The position numbers and the translations under genes were made by a program. DNA of 37,250 nucleotides, from assembly GCA_003164035.1 (NCBI GenBank), contig PLRS01000129.1, forward strand, positions 1 to 37,250. Direction: 5' to 3'. This document shows, one piece after another, positions 1 through 7,410 of this stretch; position 1 is the stretch's first letter, and each line of letters opens with the position of its first letter. The stretch comes from Bryobacterales bacterium (GTDB lineage: Bacteria; Acidobacteriota; Terriglobia; Bryobacterales; Bryobacteraceae). The notes under the pieces were generated by a model. The model was not told the origin of the DNA, searched no databases, and saw only the letters and a list, made by a program, of their open reading frames with translations.

Positions 1-1
1 G

Positions 2-142
2 TTCTCGCGAGCGCCGAAGGCGCTGGAAATCGCACGCGACGTCGCGCGGAAGCTGATCGACGCCAGACGTGAGCGCGACGGCGTTCCGAATCTGCGGTCG
101 ACGAGCGAACGCCGCGACTACACAATTGTAGTCGCCGCCTGA
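2..142 (+). CDS. Partial gene upstream of hicA, possibly HicB-like antitoxin (C-terminal end only)
   Basis: An open frame enters from the left edge and stops with TGA one base before the hicA start codon. The 46 visible residues have an amphipathic Ala/Arg-rich helix (around ALEIARDVARKLIDARRERD) and end in YTIVVAA. The position immediately upstream of a HicA toxin, the tight spacing and the size suggest the HicB-type antitoxin of the pair. I do not recognise the family from this fragment alone, so the function is inferred from context. The start and most of the gene lie outside the window. Confidence 0.45.
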   Translation, partial: FSRAPKALEIARDVARKLIDARRERDGVPNLRSTSERRDYTIVVAA

Positions 143-143
143 A

Positions 144-368
144 ATGGGCCGCCTGGCAGGCTTTCGTTACAGAGAGATTGCCCGAAAGCTCAGACTGTGC
201 GGCTTCGAGTTCGATCGGCAGGCCGCGGGGAGCCATGAGATCTGGTTCCATGCCGGCGCAAACCGTTATACCACCGTGCCGAATCACCCCGGCGACATGC
301 CCGAAGGTACGCTTCGGGCAATATTGAAGCAGGCCGGAATAGACGTGGACGAGTTCCTCCGCGCGTAA
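144..368 (+). CDS. hicA: HicA-family mRNA interferase toxin
   Basis: This 74-residue protein has the length and layout of HicA, a double-stranded-RNA-binding-fold toxin that cleaves mRNA. An N-terminal helix (REIARKLRLCGFEF) is followed by GSHEIW, which holds the family's catalytic histidine. The strand TTVPNHPGD and the terminal helix EGTLRAILKQAGI are also typical of HicA. The ATG lies one base after the upstream stop, so translation is probably coupled to the HicB-like gene. No lesion is visible, so the toxin should be functional if its partner is. Family assignment is secure; activity is inferred. Confidence 0.88.
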   Translation: MGRLAGFRYREIARKLRLCGFEFDRQAAGSHEIWFHAGANRYTTVPNHPGDMPEGTLRAILKQAGIDVDEFLRA

Positions 369-462
369 GGCTACGATAAGGCCGCTCGCGACCTCACCGA
401 AAATCGGCGCAGTTCAGACTGTCCTCCGCGTTTGTCCCGAAACTTACCGGTTGTGGAACGGC

Positions 463-744
463 TTAGGCGACCTCCAGACGTTTCAGCTTTATCCGGTCGC
501 GGCGGACCTGCGCAAGGTCGTACTGTGCTTGTTGCACAAGCCAGCCGTCTTCGGTTCCTCCAAAAACCTTGGATAGTCTCACGGCCATTTCGGGAGATAT
601 GCCGCGCTTTTCGTTTACGAGTTCAGAAAGCGTGTTTCGCGTCACCCCGAGGGCGGCGGCGGCGCCTGTGATGGTCAAGCCCAAAGGCTCGATGCACTGG
701 CGCAAAACTACGCCTCCGGGGTGTGGCGGGCTCTTCATCGTCAT
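463..744 (-). CDS. higA: HigA-family antitoxin, XRE-type
   Basis: This 93-residue helix-turn-helix protein of the HigA addiction-module antidote family should bind and neutralise HigB and repress the operon. It opens with the family's [20 protein letters not shown], followed by the HTH ([20 protein letters not shown]) and the [20 protein letters not shown] segment. I chose the ATG at 744 over upstream starts at 777-804 because AGGGAG lies at 752-757, about 7 bases before it, and because it gives the usual family length. It follows higB by 16 bases, toxin first, as is usual for higBA. Neither gene is visibly damaged. Confidence 0.9.
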   Translation of the reverse strand: MTMKSPPHPGGVVLRQCIEPLGLTITGAAAALGVTRNTLSELVNEKRGISPEMAVRLSKVFGGTEDGWLVQQAQYDLAQVRRDRIKLKRLEVA

Positions 745-760
745 CGGCCGGTCTCCCTGT

Positions 761-1018
761 CTAGTGGTAATCGACATAATCGACATCCTCCGCGCCACCG
801 TCAAAGCGAAAAATCACTCGCCAGTTTGCCCGAACGGTCACCGCCCAAAAACCCTTCCGTTGGCCTTTGAGCGAATGCAACCGTAATCCCGGCAGGTCCA
901 TATGGGCAACAGCGGGAGCGGCGTGAAGCGTGGCCAGAATATCACGCAGTTTCTCGGCGTGTTCTGGATTCACTTGTGGCGGATTGTTCTTATCATCCCG
1001 GGCCGTAACGCGCCACAT
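761..1018 (-). CDS. higB: HigB-family RelE-fold mRNA interferase toxin
   Basis: This 85-residue protein matches the HigB family from about residue 16. [18 protein letters not shown] corresponds to the first helices, [13 protein letters not shown] to the conserved MNLPGxxLHPLKG motif, and [18 protein letters not shown] with DVDYVDYH to the core strands and C-terminus. HigB cleaves mRNA on the ribosome. The first 12 residues ([12 protein letters not shown]) do not resemble the usual HigB start (MIKSF, then a Phe-Phe-Thr-Gly stretch), so the N-terminus is atypical and may be truncated. It is followed by its antitoxin gene. Confidence 0.85.
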   Translation of the reverse strand: MWRVTARDDKNNPPQVNPEHAEKLRDILATLHAAPAVAHMDLPGLRLHSLKGQRKGFWAVTVRANWRVIFRFDGGAEDVDYVDYH

Positions 1019-1035
1019 GGCGCATGTCAGAAATA

Positions 1036-1041
1036 ATTGTA
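1036..1041 (-). promoter_or_regulatory. Possible -10 box for higBA
   Basis: Read on the minus strand, TACAAT lies 17 bases before the higB ATG, which would put a transcript start close to that codon with little or no leader. No good -35 is visible at the usual spacing. This rests on a hexamer match only. Confidence 0.3.
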
Positions 1042-1156
1042 GCAGGGACGTCCAGAAGACGAAATGGTGATCGGCGAGCTCGCGTTTTGAACCACGCCGG
1101 CAGGCGATGCGCGAGCGCGAATGAAAACTCGTTTCGGATAACGCCGGAGTGGCTAG

Positions 1157-1501
1157 CTAGGCGACCGATAGTGTGAGCCGGCCGTTCGACCGGCTCCTGG
1201 GCGCCGGCTTCACAATAATGTGGACATCCCGGCCCAATCGCGTCAGGCATTCCAACAACCGGTGCTCCGAAATTCCGCGAAACCGCCCTTTCAGGATCGC
1301 GGAGACTTTGGGCTGCGTTAGGCCCAGGATTTCCGCGGTGCGGGTTTGGGTAAGCGCCCGCCGTCCGATAATCTCGGCGATCTTGGCGACCAACCGGGCC
1401 TTTACCAGCATGCTCTCGCTGTCCGGGTAGCCGAGGTCGGCATATACGTTGCCTGAGCCCTCCTCGACCGCCATGCCCCGTACCACTCGTCGTTTCTTCA
1501 T
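1157..1501 (-). CDS. XRE-family antitoxin of a HigB/Gp49-type module (intact)
   Basis: This 114-residue protein contains SGNVYADLGYPDSESMLVK, an N-terminal signature of the HTH antitoxins paired with phage-Gp49-like RelE toxins. The HTH follows (LTQTRTAEILGLTQPKVSAI, then LKGRFRGISEHRLLECL) and then GRDVHIIVKP. It should bind the toxin and autoregulate the operon. The ATG at 1501 has AAGGAG about 8 bases upstream and overlaps the toxin stop in an ATGA arrangement, so the pair is translationally coupled. The reading frame is complete although its toxin gene is frameshifted. Upstream in-frame starts as far as 1774 only read through toxin DNA and were rejected. Confidence 0.85.
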   Translation of the reverse strand: MKKRRVVRGMAVEEGSGNVYADLGYPDSESMLVKARLVAKIAEIIGRRALTQTRTAEILGLTQPKVSAILKGRFRGISEHRLLECLTRLGRDVHIIVKPAPRSRSNGRLTLSVA

Positions 1502-1865
1502 CGCGATAACTCCTTTGCGACCTGCTCCGCTACTTTGAGACGCTTGCGGATCAGATCCATATCCGCCTTGGGTGTGGATGCGCCGCGCTTGGACTTCTTT
1601 TGGAAGATATGCAGCACGAACACCACCTTCTCGAACCGCACTGTGTAGACGGCTCGATACGTGCTCCGATCCCAATCCTCGACAATCTCCAGAACGCCGG
1701 CGGAACCGAAGCCGCTGACCGCTTGGCCTCCTCGTGTTTCTTGCCGTCCTGCGCAAGCTGAAGCGCGAATCCAAAAAGGTCCACCACGGGTCCGGGCAAG
1801 GAAAGCAGATCCCGCTTCGAACTCCCCAGCCAGCGCAACGGCTTCAGAGACGGAGGCTTGTCCAT
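1498..1865 (-). pseudogene. Gp49-like/HigB-family toxin gene broken by a 1-nt frameshift
   Basis: Two overlapping frames together make one toxin of the PF05973-type (phage-derived Gp49-like) family. From ATG 1865 the first frame encodes MDKPPSLKPLRWLGSSKRDL, continuing to DGKKHEEAKR. The second frame then gives SGFGSAGVLEIVEDWD, TYRAVYTVRFEKVVFVLHIF, QKKSKRG and a C-terminal helix ending VAEQVAKELSR. The switch lies at 1717-1721, where five bases stand where six are needed between AAG and AGC. As read, translation leaves the family after EEAKR and loses the catalytic sheet. GGACGGAG precedes the start. No slippery heptamer for -1 frameshifting is visible, so I read this as a mutation or a sequencing error. 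Confidence 0.85.
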
Positions 1866-1873
1866 CTCCGTCC

Positions 1874-1893
1874 ATTATACCCACATTGGTATA
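1874..1893 (-). promoter_or_regulatory. -10 box and short inverted repeat of the second TA module
   Basis: TATAAT (minus strand, 1874-1879) lies about 8 bases upstream of the toxin ATG. It overlaps an inverted repeat, TATACC (1876-1881) and GGTATA (1888-1893), separated by six bases. TA operons are usually autorepressed by the antitoxin binding such a palindrome over the promoter. The -35 is poor. Confidence 0.45.
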
Positions 1894-1894
1894 G

Positions 1895-2206
1895 CGACGT
1901 CGCAACGCGCAGGCATTCCGGCAACGTTGGCTGCGGGAGTCCAAAGCTCGGAAACTTGTTGTCGCGAATACATTTTGGGGCGGGATTGCGGATGTCAAAG
2001 CCCTCGACTCAAGAAAAACGCCGGCCCTGCAAGCATCTGACTTCATCGCGTGGGCCGAGAGCCGAAAACGCTCGTCGTCGCAGGATCGACCCCAACGTCA
2101 TTTGGCCAGGATTCAGGAGATGATTATTCCAAGCTGGCGGCTGGTCCTCGATGCGAAGGCCCTTCGGGAAAAGCACTGCCAGAAACAGGCCACAGCGAAG
2201 GACTGA
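1895..2206 (+). pseudogene. Remnant of a DUF3800-like protein (C-terminal half)
   Basis: An open frame with no ATG near its beginning runs from just after a TAG (1892-1894) to TGA 2204-2206. It encodes AFRQRWLRESKARKLVVANT, then IADVKALDSRKTPALQASDF and IAWAES, and ends in a basic helix. The segment I-D-V, D-S-R-K-T-P-A-L-Q-A-S-D-F-I-A-W closely follows the C-terminal signature of DUF3800 proteins (DSK..P.LQ.ADLLAW), a family related to RNase H-like nucleases. The N-terminal half is missing, and its place is taken by the promoter region of the divergent TA pair. Homology is judged by eye; absence of a start supports a remnant. Confidence 0.5.
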
Positions 2207-2213
2207 GTTCCAA

Positions 2214-2570
2214 TTACCGGTGCGCGATGCGCTGCTCGGCTTCCATGATGTTCCTCAGAATATCGTTGATTCGGGTCAGGTGGCCTTCGCCCTTCGATTT
2301 CAGCCAGGCCAGCACTCTCGGCTCGAGACGCACGCTCACGGGCACCTTCGGCCTGATGTCGCGCAATCGCACCATCTGAGCCAACTGCTCATCGGTCAGA
2401 TGGGGAATGTCTTCGAAGTTGATGTCGGAATCGTCCCCTGCCGCCTGCCTGGCGGCCTGGCGCCGGAGCGCTTGCCGTTCCTCCTCACTCCACTTCCTGT
2501 CCTTGATATCGTCGGACGTCATTCTTTTCAGCCTTGCGGGCCGAGATAATGCGGGTGACTTCTTCGCCAT
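2214..2570 (-). CDS. brnA: BrnA-family antitoxin
   Basis: This 118-residue protein has the acidic middle (DDSDINFEDIPHLTDEQLAQ) and the C-terminal ribbon-helix-helix PKVPVSVRLEPRVLAWLKSK, GEGHLTRINDILRNIM of BrnA-type antitoxins. It should neutralise BrnT and repress the operon. The ATG at 2570 has a strong GGGAGGAG (2573-2581) upstream but overlaps brnT by 86 bases. A start at 2522 would overlap by 38 bases with a weaker site. I favour 2570 on the ribosome-binding site. The neighbour is brnT, upstream on the same strand. Confidence 0.85.
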   Translation of the reverse strand: MAKKSPALSRPARLKRMTSDDIKDRKWSEEERQALRRQAARQAAGDDSDINFEDIPHLTDEQLAQMVRLRDIRPKVPVSVRLEPRVLAWLKSKGEGHLTRINDILRNIMEAEQRIAHR

Positions 2571-2793
2571 CGGTCTCCTCCCTGTAAACGTGGACAACCA
2601 GCAAAATAACTGGGGCATCCGGCTCAATACGGACTGCTCCAATCGCATGCCAACGCTGTTCTCCCATCTCGTCTGTGCGGTCGGGACGCACCAGGCAGCG
2701 TTCGTCTTCGAAGACCAACGCCGCCAGTTCGAACGAGACTCCATGCTTCTGATTGTTCCGCGGGTTCTTTTCTTCGTCCCATTCGTAGCGCAA
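2485..2793 (-). CDS. brnT: BrnT-family ribonuclease toxin
   Basis: This 102-residue RelE-fold toxin begins RYEWDEEKNPRNNQKHGVSF, the BrnT family signature (EWDxxKNxxNxxKHGVSF). It continues with FEDERCL, the E-R-W-H-A-I-G stretch in place of the usual ExRxxxIG, and RIISARKAEKNDVRRY (usual RIISARxAxxxERRxY). BrnT cleaves RNA. The start codon must be TTG at 2793, since a stop lies five codons upstream in frame and no ATG fits. TATGAT, a good -10, lies only about 12 bases before it, so the transcript may have almost no leader. The reading frame is complete. Confidence 0.88.
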   Translation of the reverse strand: MRYEWDEEKNPRNNQKHGVSFELAALVFEDERCLVRPDRTDEMGEQRWHAIGAVRIEPDAPVILLVVHVYREETDGEEVTRIISARKAEKNDVRRYQGQEVE

Positions 2794-2886
2794 CTGTATA
2801 TACGATCATAGCACGGGAATTCGCCGTCCGAGCAGGGAGCGGTTGCGCGGAAGTACGTTAGCGAACTTATGAAGCTGTGTATTCAC

Positions 2887-3507
2887 CTATTTGTCGTGCT
2901 GGCCGCCCGCCGAACGCCGCTTTGCCGATCCCCTTCGCCACAACCAGTAACCCGCCCCCGCGGCCGCGGCAGCTATCGTGGCCCACAGCAGGTAGCGATG
3001 AATGTTGGCTTCCACCGCCCGCCAGCGGTCGCCGAGCACCATCCCCAGGCCGAGGAAGGTCGCCACCCAGACGGCCCCGCCGGAATAGGCAAACAGGGCG
3101 AACTGGCGCGGCGCCACCGCGCTCATACCAGCGGCATAAGCCGTCAGGTGCCGCACGCCGGGGACGAAATAACCGAACATCAGGCCCCAATGCCCGACCC
3201 GCTCGAACCAGGCGTGAGCTTTGAGCACGTGCGCTTCGGAGATGCGCACATAGCGGCCGTAACGGTGGATCAGCGGCAGGCCGAAGACACGCCCCAGCGT
3301 GTAGCTCAGGGTGATGCCGCACAGGCTGCCCGCCAGCGCGGTAAAGTACGCGGGGACCAGCGCCAGGTGCCCGCCATACACCAGGTATCCGGCAAACGTC
3401 AGCAACGTTTCGTCGGGAACCGGCAATCCCACGATGCCCAGCATGAGCAACGAAAAAATGGCCACATACCCGTATTGTGCGATCCAGGCGAGAACCTGTT
3501 GTTCCAT
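2887..3507 (-). CDS. DedA-family (VTT domain) inner-membrane protein
   Basis: This 206-residue integral membrane protein is of DedA length. It starts with YGYVAIFSLLMLGIVGLPVP, then DETLL with the family's membrane-embedded acidic residues, and later has FVPGVRHLTAYAAG carrying the conserved arginine. Four to five hydrophobic segments are visible, and the C-terminus is basic. DedA proteins act in lipid carrier or phospholipid recycling and membrane-potential homeostasis; the substrate here is unknown. It lies 28 bases downstream of glgC on the same strand and may be cotranscribed. Confidence 0.9.
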   Translation of the reverse strand: MEQQVLAWIAQYGYVAIFSLLMLGIVGLPVPDETLLTFAGYLVYGGHLALVPAYFTALAGSLCGITLSYTLGRVFGLPLIHRYGRYVRISEAHVLKAHAWFERVGHWGLMFGYFVPGVRHLTAYAAGMSAVAPRQFALFAYSGGAVWVATFLGLGMVLGDRWRAVEANIHRYLLWATIAAAAAGAGYWLWRRGSAKRRSAGGQHDK

Positions 3508-3535
3508 GCGAATGGGGACGCCGCGCCAGGCCCGC

Positions 3536-4786
3536 TCACACCACCAGGCTGGTCACCTCGACCGGCGTGCGCGCCCCGGTCACCACCACGATGCCGCTTT
3601 CAGTCACATAATGATTCTGCCGGTCGCGCTCCAGGTCGAAGCCGATGGTGGCGTCCTCGGGCACGCGGACGTTCTTATCCAGAATCGCGTGGTGCAGCCG
3701 GGAGCGGCGCCCGATGTCGCAGTTGTCCAGGATCACGCACTCGTCCACCTGCGCGCCGGAATGGACCTTCACGCCGCGTCCCAGCACCGAGTTGCGCACC
3801 GTGCCGCCGGAAAGAATACAGCCTCCGGAGACGATGGTGTCGATGGCCTGCCCGCGCCGGTTCTCCTCGTCGAAGGTGAACTTGGCCGGCGGGTCCGAAT
3901 AGCTGGTGCTGCGCACCGGCCATTCCCGGTTGAACAGGTTCAGCGCGGGACTGACCGAGCGCAGATCCATGTTGGCCTCGAAGTAGGCGTCGATGGTGCC
4001 CACGTCGCGCCAATAGGGTTGCGCGTCGGGCGGCTCGCCGGAAATACGGTTGGACTGAAAATCGTAAGCGTAGATTTCCGCCTTGCCGGCCAGCTTGGGA
4101 AGAATGTCGCGCCCGAAATCGTGGTTGCTTTCCGCCACGGCGGCGTCTTCGTGCAGCAGGCGCAGCAGGGTGCGGGTGGAAAATATGTAGTTGCCCATGG
4201 AAGCGAAGACCCGGTCCGGGTCGCCCGGCATGGTCGGAGCCTCCGGGTTCTTCTCGTGGAATCCCAGCACGCGGCTGTCCTCGGCCGCTTCGATCACGCC
4301 AAACTCGGCGGCGTGCTTTTTGTCTACCGGAATGGCTGCCACGGTGACCTCGGCGTTCTTGTGCACGTGGAAATCGATCATGCTGGAAATATTCATGCGG
4401 TAAATGTGATCGCCGCCGAAAATCGCCACCACGTGCGGATCGGACTGTTCCACCAGGTTGATGTTCTGGTAGATCGCGTCGGCCGTGCCCTGGTACCAGG
4501 TTTCTCCGGCGCGCATCTGGGCCGGCACCGGAATCACGAATTGCGATTTCAATAGCCCGCCGAACTGCCAGCCCTCGCTCAGGTGCTGCAGCAGCGACTG
4601 GCTGCGGAACTGCGTCAGCACGTACACCGAATAAATTCCGGAATTGATGAAATTGCTCAAAACGAAATCGATGATCCGGTATTTGCCTCCGAATGGAACC
4701 GCCGGTTTGGCGCGTTCCCTGGTAAGAGGATGCAGCCGCGTACCCTTCCCGCCGGCCAGTACGATTCCCAACACCCTGATCCGCAT
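3536..4786 (-). CDS. glgC: Glucose-1-phosphate adenylyltransferase
   Basis: This 416-residue protein makes ADP-glucose from ATP and glucose 1-phosphate, the committed step of glycogen synthesis in the cytoplasm. The N-terminal nucleotidyltransferase domain shows [53 protein letters not shown] and the metal/sugar-site [10 protein letters not shown]. The C-terminal part is a left-handed beta-helix ([22 protein letters not shown]), as in bacterial GlgC, and the length is normal. No other glycogen gene is in the window. It is divergent from the DUF1080 gene across 114 bases. Confidence 0.95.
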   Translation of the reverse strand: MRIRVLGIVLAGGKGTRLHPLTRERAKPAVPFGGKYRIIDFVLSNFINSGIYSVYVLTQFRSQSLLQHLSEGWQFGGLLKSQFVIPVPAQMRAGETWYQGTADAIYQNINLVEQSDPHVVAIFGGDHIYRMNISSMIDFHVHKNAEVTVAAIPVDKKHAAEFGVIEAAEDSRVLGFHEKNPEAPTMPGDPDRVFASMGNYIFSTRTLLRLLHEDAAVAESNHDFGRDILPKLAGKAEIYAYDFQSNRISGEPPDAQPYWRDVGTIDAYFEANMDLRSVSPALNLFNREWPVRSTSYSDPPAKFTFDEENRRGQAIDTIVSGGCILSGGTVRNSVLGRGVKVHSGAQVDECVILDNCDIGRRSRLHHAILDKNVRVPEDATIGFDLERDRQNHYVTESGIVVVTGARTPVEVTSLVV

Positions 4787-4812
4787 AGACTTTGACTCAG
4801 CCTTATTCTTTC

Positions 4813-4852
4813 AGGAGGTCCCGCGAAATGCAACTGGTTTCCTGGTTTCGCG
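4813..4852 (+). promoter_or_regulatory. Inverted repeat with Shine-Dalgarno sequence between divergent genes
   Basis: The glgC/DUF1080 intergenic region has AGGAGG at 4813-4818 and an inverted repeat CGCGAAA (4822-4828) and TTTCGCG (4846-4852) with a 17-base spacer. CTGGTTTC is also directly repeated inside it. TATACT (4886-4891) could be a -10. The repeat could be an operator for the divergent pair or a leader hairpin; nothing decides this from sequence alone. Confidence 0.3.
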
Positions 4853-4900
4853 ACATGGAAGTAACGATTTCCGAGTGCCGGAGAATATACTGGACTCTCT

Positions 4901-6379
4901 ATGACCAGACGAACGTTTGTGGGCGCCGTCGCCTCCGCCTCCGCCTCCGTCCTTTACGGCGATGAGGGTTGGATCGAACTTTTCAACGGCCGGACGCTGG
5001 ATGGCTGGCGCCCGAGCGAGAACAAAGCCTCGTGGAAGGTCGCCGCCGGTTCGCTCGCCGCCGATGGCCCGCGCTCCCATCTTTTCTATACCGGCGGGGT
5101 ACACAACGCCAACTTCAAGAATTTCGAGCTGGAAGTGGAATGCCTGGCGCGCCATGGTTGCAACTCGGGCGTCTATTTCCACACCGCTTACCAGGAAACC
5201 GGATTCCCCATTAAGGGTTTCGAAGTCCAGGTGGACAATACCGCGACCGGAGAAGGGGGTTATATCGAGCGGAAGAAAACCGGCTCGCTCTACGGCCTTC
5301 GCAATATCTACAAACAGTTCATCCCCGACGACCAATGGTTCAAGATCAACGTCCTGGTGCGCGGCAAAAGTGTGCAGGTCCGGCTGGACGGGATGCTGGT
5401 GGTCGATTACGTGGAGCCCACGCCGCCGGTCATCCCGCAGGGGGCGGAAACCCAGCGATTCCTGGATCGCGGAACGTTTGCCCTGCAATGCCACAACGAC
5501 GGGTCGAAAGCGCTGTTCCGCACCGTTCGCGTGAAGCCGCTGCCCGACGATCTGGCGACTCCCGGGGAAACGCCCGTGGTCGACGATGTTTTTCGCCAGA
5601 TCATCGAAATCGGCCGTCACAATCTGCCCATGATCGATCATCACGTCCATTTGAAGGAAGGACTGACTCTGGAGCAGGCGCTGGCCCGTTCCCGCCGCGA
5701 CGGCATCGAGTACGGCATTGCCATCAACTGCGGCAAGCTCAATCCGGTGCAGGACGACCGCGGCGCGCTCGAGTACCTCGACCGCATGAAGGGCCAGCCC
5801 TGCTTCGTGGCGATGCAGGCGGAAGGTCGCGAGTGGGTCGAGATGTTCTCCCGCTCGACCGTCGCCCGGTTCGATTACGTGTTCACGGATTCCATGACCT
5901 GGACCGACAATCGCGGCCGCCGGCTGCGCCTCTGGATCCCGGAAGAGCTCGGGACCATCCCCGACACGCGTGAATTCATGGATACGCTGGTGGAGCGCAC
6001 GGTCGGAATTTTCGAGCGGGAACCGGTGGATATCTACGCCAACCCCACCTATCTTCCCGACGTCTTGGCGAAAGACTACGATGCCCTGTGGACCGACGAG
6101 CGGATCGAAAAGGTGGTGACGGCCGCGGCCAGGAATAAAGTGGCCATCGAACTCAACAATCGCTACAAGATTCCGAGCGCGAAGGTGGTTCGCCTGGCCA
6201 AGGCGGCGGGCTGCAAGTTCACTTTCGGATCGAACAACGCGGGCCCGAAGGATTTGGGGCGCTCGGAGTATGGAATCGGCATGGTGCGGGAATTGCAGCT
6301 CGTCTGGCAGGATTTCTTCGTTCCGGAGGCCTGGTGGCCGAAGGCGATCGAACGCAAAGGATCGGCGCTGCGGGGGTGA
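4901..6379 (+). CDS. Secreted DUF1080 (3-keto-disaccharide hydrolase-like) fused to an HxH metallohydrolase-like domain
   Basis: This 492-residue protein has a twin-arginine-like leader ([20 protein letters not shown]) and two domains. Residues about 24-213 are a DUF1080 jelly roll: [13 protein letters not shown], then [32 protein letters not shown], and TGSLYG. After a linker, residues about 243-480 begin [12 protein letters not shown] (H248-V-H250, an HxH metal motif) and resemble PHP/amidohydrolase-type TIM barrels; ANPTYLP and FTFGSNN lie further on. DUF1080 members hydrolyse 3-keto-glycosides in other bacteria; the partner domain's substrate is unknown. It heads a plus-strand sugar cluster. 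Family assignment of the first domain is firm, the second tentative. Confidence 0.85.
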   Translation: MTRRTFVGAVASASASVLYGDEGWIELFNGRTLDGWRPSENKASWKVAAGSLAADGPRSHLFYTGGVHNANFKNFELEVECLARHGCNSGVYFHTAYQETGFPIKGFEVQVDNTATGEGGYIERKKTGSLYGLRNIYKQFIPDDQWFKINVLVRGKSVQVRLDGMLVVDYVEPTPPVIPQGAETQRFLDRGTFALQCHNDGSKALFRTVRVKPLPDDLATPGETPVVDDVFRQIIEIGRHNLPMIDHHVHLKEGLTLEQALARSRRDGIEYGIAINCGKLNPVQDDRGALEYLDRMKGQPCFVAMQAEGREWVEMFSRSTVARFDYVFTDSMTWTDNRGRRLRLWIPEELGTIPDTREFMDTLVERTVGIFEREPVDIYANPTYLPDVLAKDYDALWTDERIEKVVTAAARNKVAIELNNRYKIPSAKVVRLAKAAGCKFTFGSNNAGPKDLGRSEYGIGMVRELQLVWQDFFVPEAWWPKAIERKGSALRG

Positions 6380-6411
6380 GCGGGGGTGACAAGGTCTAAG
6401 ATGGGGATGCT

Positions 6412-7401
6412 ATGAAGAGGAAGCCAATCGCGCGACGCGTCGCCACAGTGCTGTGTTTCGCATTCTGTGCCGTCCTGCCCGCCGCCGACAGCCCTCGCGC
6501 CACCCGCGCCGACGTGGACCGGTGGATGAAAGAACTCTCCAACTGGGGCCGCTGGGGCAAAGACGATCAGAAGGGGACCTTCAACCTGATTACGCCCGCG
6601 GTGCGACAGCACGCCGCCGCACTGGTGCGCGCCGGCATCTCGGTTTCGCTGGCGCGCACCGATTCCACCGAGGCGGCGCCGGACAATAAACCCGCGTTCG
6701 GGCACGTCATGTTGGTCACCGCCGCGAACCCTTCCGCCCAATTCGCCATGGACCGCTACATCGAGGAATATCACGGCTCCGGCATCACTCATCTCGATGC
6801 CCTGTGCCACATGATTGGCGCCGCCGCGCTCTTCAACGGCTTTCCGCGCGATTCCGTCACCCAGGCCGGCGCGGCGAAGCTGGACGTGTTGAATATGAAG
6901 GGCGGCATCTTCGCGCGCGGCGTCCTGATGGATATTCCCCGGTTGAAAGGCGTCGAGTTCCTGGAGCCGGGCCAGCCCATTTACCCGGAAGACCTGGACG
7001 CGTGGGTCGGCAAGGCGGGCATCAAAATCGAGCCCGGCGACGTCGTCCTGATCCGCACCGGCCGCTGGGCGCGCCGCGCCAAAGCGGGGCCCTGGGATAT
7101 CGGCGCCAAAGCGGCCGGACTGCACGCCAGTTGCGCGCGCTGGCTGCATGCGCGCGAACCCGCCGTACTCGGCAGCGATTTCGCCGCCGACGTGATGCCA
7201 TCCGGAGTGGACGGCGTAGCCATGCCGATTCACCAATTGGCCCTGGTCGCCATGGGGATGCCGATCATCGATAATTGCGACCTGGAAGCGTTGAGCGAGA
7301 CCGCCGCGCGGCTCCGGCGTTGGGAGTTCCTGATCGTGGCCGCGCCCGAACCCGTGCCCGGTGGGACCGGGTCGCCCATCAACCCGGTCGCCATTTTCTG
7401 A
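6412..7401 (+). CDS. Secreted cyclase-family (kynurenine formamidase-like) metal-dependent hydrolase
   Basis: This 329-residue protein has a Sec signal peptide (MKRKPIARRVATVLCFAFCA, ending near AAD) and belongs to the PF04199 cyclase family. The metal-binding motif is HGSGITHLDALCH, with H127, D129 and H133. GDVVLIRTG and the late IIDNCDLEAL are also typical. Members hydrolyse cyclic amides, lactones or formamides, and the substrate cannot be read from sequence. It lies 32 bases after the DUF1080 fusion and 9 bases before a glycoside hydrolase gene, so it probably shares their operon. Export is inferred from the signal peptide; many homologues are cytosolic. Confidence 0.85.
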   Translation: MKRKPIARRVATVLCFAFCAVLPAADSPRATRADVDRWMKELSNWGRWGKDDQKGTFNLITPAVRQHAAALVRAGISVSLARTDSTEAAPDNKPAFGHVMLVTAANPSAQFAMDRYIEEYHGSGITHLDALCHMIGAAALFNGFPRDSVTQAGAAKLDVLNMKGGIFARGVLMDIPRLKGVEFLEPGQPIYPEDLDAWVGKAGIKIEPGDVVLIRTGRWARRAKAGPWDIGAKAAGLHASCARWLHAREPAVLGSDFAADVMPSGVDGVAMPIHQLALVAMGMPIIDNCDLEALSETAARLRRWEFLIVAAPEPVPGGTGSPINPVAIF

Positions 7402-7410
7402 GCGTTCCCC

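Noticed and set aside
1498-1865. Programmed -1 frameshift in the toxin gene
   Set aside because: The junction (GCC AAG CGG TC) has no X-XXY-YYZ slippery heptamer, and I see no strong downstream structure; a deletion or sequencing error is simpler.
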